A model generated the notes under the pieces. It was given only the letters and a program-made list of their open reading frames with translations, made no database searches and was not told the origin of the DNA. From the NCBI GenBank assembly GCA_035307785.1, contig DATGHS010000490.1:1-28545 (forward strand): DNA of 28,545 nucleotides, given 5' to 3'. The number at the start of each line of letters is the position of its first letter. Positions within the stretch are counted from its first letter, which is position 1. The position numbers were made by a program, and so were the translations under genes. Shown here piece by piece: positions 26,510 through 28,545 of this stretch. The DNA is from DATGHS01 sp035307785. GTDB lineage: Bacteria > Planctomycetota > Planctomycetia > Gemmatales > Gemmataceae.

Positions 26510-27634
26510 ATGCCTGACCTTCCCATAACGAAACCTGAATCGCTCGGCTTCGACCCCGTTCGATTACAGCGCGTATTCGGTCTGGCGAAGCACTGGACCG
26601 ACACCGACCATGTGCCCGCGATCGGTCTGTGCCTTGGCCGCAATGGCAAGATGCTCGAACCGTTCTTTTCCGGCCGGCAGCGCATGGAGAAGAACTCGGC
26701 GGCCATCAAGCCCGACGCGCTATTTCTGGTGGCGTCGCTTTCGAAGCCGGTGACAGTCACCGCGGCCATGATGCTGGTCGAGCGCGGCTTGCTTTCACTC
26801 GACGACTCGGTGGCTTCTATTGTGCCGAAGTTCGCGGCCAACGGAAAAGGAGGCGTTCGCATTCGGCACTTGATGACGCACACTTCCGGCTTGCCCGACA
26901 TGCCGCCGGATAACGAGAAATTGCGACAAGCGCATGCGCCGTTTTCCGCCTTTGTGGAATCGATCTGTAACCTGCCGTTGATGTTCGAGCCGGGCACGAA
27001 AGTCAGTTACCAGAGCATGGGCACGGCGATGCTGGGCGAAATCGTCCACCAGGTGTCGGGCAAGTCGTTGCCGGAGTTTTTGCGGAAGGAAGTCTTCGAG
27101 CCGCTCGGCATGGTGGATACTTCGCTGGGTTGGAACCCGGCCAAGAGGGAGCGAATTGCTACCGTGCGAGTCGTGGATGAGCATTTAGGTCCAGACTGGA
27201 AATGGAATAGCCCTTATTGGCTCGGCTTCGGGGCGCCGTGGGGCGGGCTGATTACCACTCCGGCGGAATACGGCAAATTCTGCCAGATGTTCCTGAATGG
27301 CGGCCGGTTGGGTGATGTGCAGATTCTTAGCCCGTCCACCGTGCGGGCAATGACCAGTAATCAATTGGAAGCCATGCCGCTGGTGCCGGAAGAAGAACGT
27401 CGTTGCCGGCCGTGGGGACTCGGCTGGCGGCTGAATTGGCCGGCGCACTCGGCCAACTTCGGCGAATTGCTCGGGCCGCGTTCGTTCGGCCACTGGGGCG
27501 CGACCGGCACGCTCGCCTGGTGTGATCCCGACTCGCGAGCCTTCGCTGTGATTCTCACCACGCAGCCGCAAGAGCCGGAAGGGCGCTTTCTCGCTCGGCT
27601 AAGCAACACGATTCTGGCGGCTCTGGTCCGGTAG
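26510..27634 (+). CDS. Serine hydrolase of the beta-lactamase / penicillin-binding family (class C fold)
   Basis: This 374-residue protein has the active-site SxxK motif at Ser76-Lys79 (ASLSKPVTV). A YxS motif is at Tyr167-Ser169 (VSYQSMG), in place of the usual YxN, and an HxG motif appears in FGHWGATG. RIRHLMTHTSGLPD and FEPLGMVDTSLGW are standard for the esterase/beta-lactamase-like group (PF00144). No signal peptide is evident, so it may be a cytoplasmic esterase or D-aminopeptidase-type enzyme. The substrate is unknown. The start at 26510 lies directly after short tandem repeats and lacks a clear ribosome binding site. Confidence 0.92.
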   Translation: MPDLPITKPESLGFDPVRLQRVFGLAKHWTDTDHVPAIGLCLGRNGKMLEPFFSGRQRMEKNSAAIKPDALFLVASLSKPVTVTAAMMLVERGLLSLDDSVASIVPKFAANGKGGVRIRHLMTHTSGLPDMPPDNEKLRQAHAPFSAFVESICNLPLMFEPGTKVSYQSMGTAMLGEIVHQVSGKSLPEFLRKEVFEPLGMVDTSLGWNPAKRERIATVRVVDEHLGPDWKWNSPYWLGFGAPWGGLITTPAEYGKFCQMFLNGGRLGDVQILSPSTVRAMTSNQLEAMPLVPEEERRCRPWGLGWRLNWPAHSANFGELLGPRSFGHWGATGTLAWCDPDSRAFAVILTTQPQEPEGRFLARLSNTILAALVR

Positions 27635-27675
27635 CTCTTGGCAAATGCGGCTACAATTCAATATGGAGCGCGCAA

Positions 27676-27978
27676 ATGTTCTATTTCCTATTCCATGCCG
27701 CGCCTGACGAAGGTAATCCGGAGAAGGATGAGCGCGGCGGTGCGTACGTGTGCTGTTGGATAGACCGCAACACCCGAGCAGAAGCGGAAAAGGCGGCTCG
27801 TGCCATGATTTCCAAAGAGGGTTGGTTAATTGAAAAGCTGGAGGAAACAGCAAAGGTCGATCGATCTTCGTACGACGACAACCCGGAAGGATTGGAATTG
27901 TACGAGCAGGCTTTGGTCGATAAGCAAGTACTCGTCTTTAGCATCTATCCGATCAACGATCAGGCAGACGAGGAATAG
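27676..27978 (+). CDS. Small conserved-looking hypothetical protein
   Basis: I do not recognise this 100-residue acidic protein. It begins MFYFLFHAAPDEG, contains YVCCWIDRNTRAEAEKAARAMI and a C-terminal VLVFSIYPI strand, suggesting a compact alpha/beta domain. There is no signal peptide or membrane span. GGAG about 9 nt upstream supports the ATG. It lies 17 nt upstream of the thiolase start, so it may be co-transcribed with it. Confidence 0.75.
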   Translation: MFYFLFHAAPDEGNPEKDERGGAYVCCWIDRNTRAEAEKAARAMISKEGWLIEKLEETAKVDRSSYDDNPEGLELYEQALVDKQVLVFSIYPINDQADEE

Positions 27979-27995
27979 ATTCAGGGGGTTTTGAC

Positions 27996-28545
27996 ATGTC
28001 TGCCGTCATTCTCTCCGCCGTCCGCACGCCGATTGGCCGGTTTCTCGGCGGTCTTTCGGAGCTGCCGGCGCCTCGCCTCGGTGCCGTTGCTATTCAGGAA
28101 GCGCTCAAGCGCGCCGATATTGCCGCGAACAAGGTCGATGAGGTCATCCTCGGCAACGTCGTACAGGCCGGCGTGGGGCAGAATCCGGCCCGGCAGGCTG
28201 CCATTTTTGCCGGCTTTCCGGATACGATTGCGGCATTCACCGTGAACAAGGTCTGCGGTTCCGGATTAAAGGCGGTAATGCTTGCCGCCCAGGCCATTCG
28301 CGCCGGCGATGCAGAAGTCATTGTGGCCGGCGGCGCCGAGAGCATGAGCCAGGCGCCCTATTTATTGCTCAATGCGCGCACCGGTTTCAAATTTGGCGAT
28401 CAGAAGCTGCTCGATGCGTTGATCCACGACGGCTTGTGGTGCGCTTTCGAGAACTGGCATATGGGAGAAGCGGCGGAGCACATAGCCACCAAGTGCGAGG
28501 TAAGCCGGGCCGATATGGACCGTTTTTCCGCTCAGAGCCATCAGC
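27996..28545 (+). CDS. Acetyl-CoA acetyltransferase (thiolase), 5' part, cut by window end
   Basis: The frame is open to the window end, giving 183 residues of a protein that is normally about 390. It begins MSAVILSAVRTPIGRFLGGL, the standard thiolase N-terminus, and contains VCGSGLKAV with the acyl-accepting Cys87, then AGGAESMSQAPYLL. These are hallmarks of thiolase II (acetyl-CoA to acetoacetyl-CoA) and related beta-ketothiolases. AGGGGG about 7 nt upstream supports the ATG. The second half, with the GHP and CxG motifs, lies outside the window. Confidence 0.95.
   Translation, partial: MSAVILSAVRTPIGRFLGGLSELPAPRLGAVAIQEALKRADIAANKVDEVILGNVVQAGVGQNPARQAAIFAGFPDTIAAFTVNKVCGSGLKAVMLAAQAIRAGDAEVIVAGGAESMSQAPYLLLNARTGFKFGDQKLLDALIHDGLWCAFENWHMGEAAEHIATKCEVSRADMDRFSAQSHQ

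Overview
The window reads as a piece of a planctomycete chromosome, most likely of Pirellulales type. That assignment is an inference from gene content: a secreted PSC1-type cytochrome fused to leucine-rich repeats, a Gfo/Idh/MocA oxidoreductase, a DUF1802 protein, many secreted or lipid-anchored hypotheticals, a moderately high G+C content by eye, and intergenic spaces packed with palindromic repeats. There is no rRNA, tRNA, CRISPR array, transposase or prophage gene that I can see.

Layout. 153-5639 (+): gpsA, a DUF1802 protein, an oxidoreductase, larC overlapping an alpha/beta hydrolase, and a DUF4870 membrane protein. 6033-10968 (+): a large McrB-like AAA+ NTPase with an embedded DUF2461-like domain, a two-TM zinc-ribbon protein, and a GT39/PMT-type glycosyltransferase. 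11252-13560 (-): a new Cys-rich small protein, an RRM RNA-binding protein with a strong terminator, a decayed glycosyltransferase fragment, and the PSC1/LRR cytochrome. 13779-20720 (+): trmB-like, aroB, a small lipoprotein, carB and a TIGR01777 epimerase. 20773-24652 (-): selD, a SelW-like selenoprotein and a secreted DUF255/DsbD-N fusion. 24780-28545: a secreted hypothetical (+), a methyltransferase (-), a serine hydrolase (+), a small hypothetical (+) and the start of a thiolase (+, cut by the window edge).

Main results. (1) Two adjacent minus-strand genes are selenoproteins that ordinary gene calling truncates or misses. selD has an in-frame UGA at codon 16 in a C-A-G-U-A-G-K-L context. 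Just upstream lies a 78-residue Rdx/SelW-like protein with a C-A-M-U redox motif. Each UGA is followed by a hairpin at the spacing of a bacterial SECIS element. The organism should therefore encode SelA, SelB and tRNA-Sec elsewhere. (2) Palindromic repeat elements of two families lie in frame inside conserved proteins: twice in CarB and once in the glycosyltransferase. They add roughly 20-40 residues each without breaking the reading frame, much like the Rickettsia palindromic elements. (3) The McrB-like protein has an unusual architecture and no McrC partner beside it.

At least seven other inverted-repeat families or copies fill the intergenic spaces. Some are shared between distant loci, for example identical 22-bp arms in front of larC and aroB.
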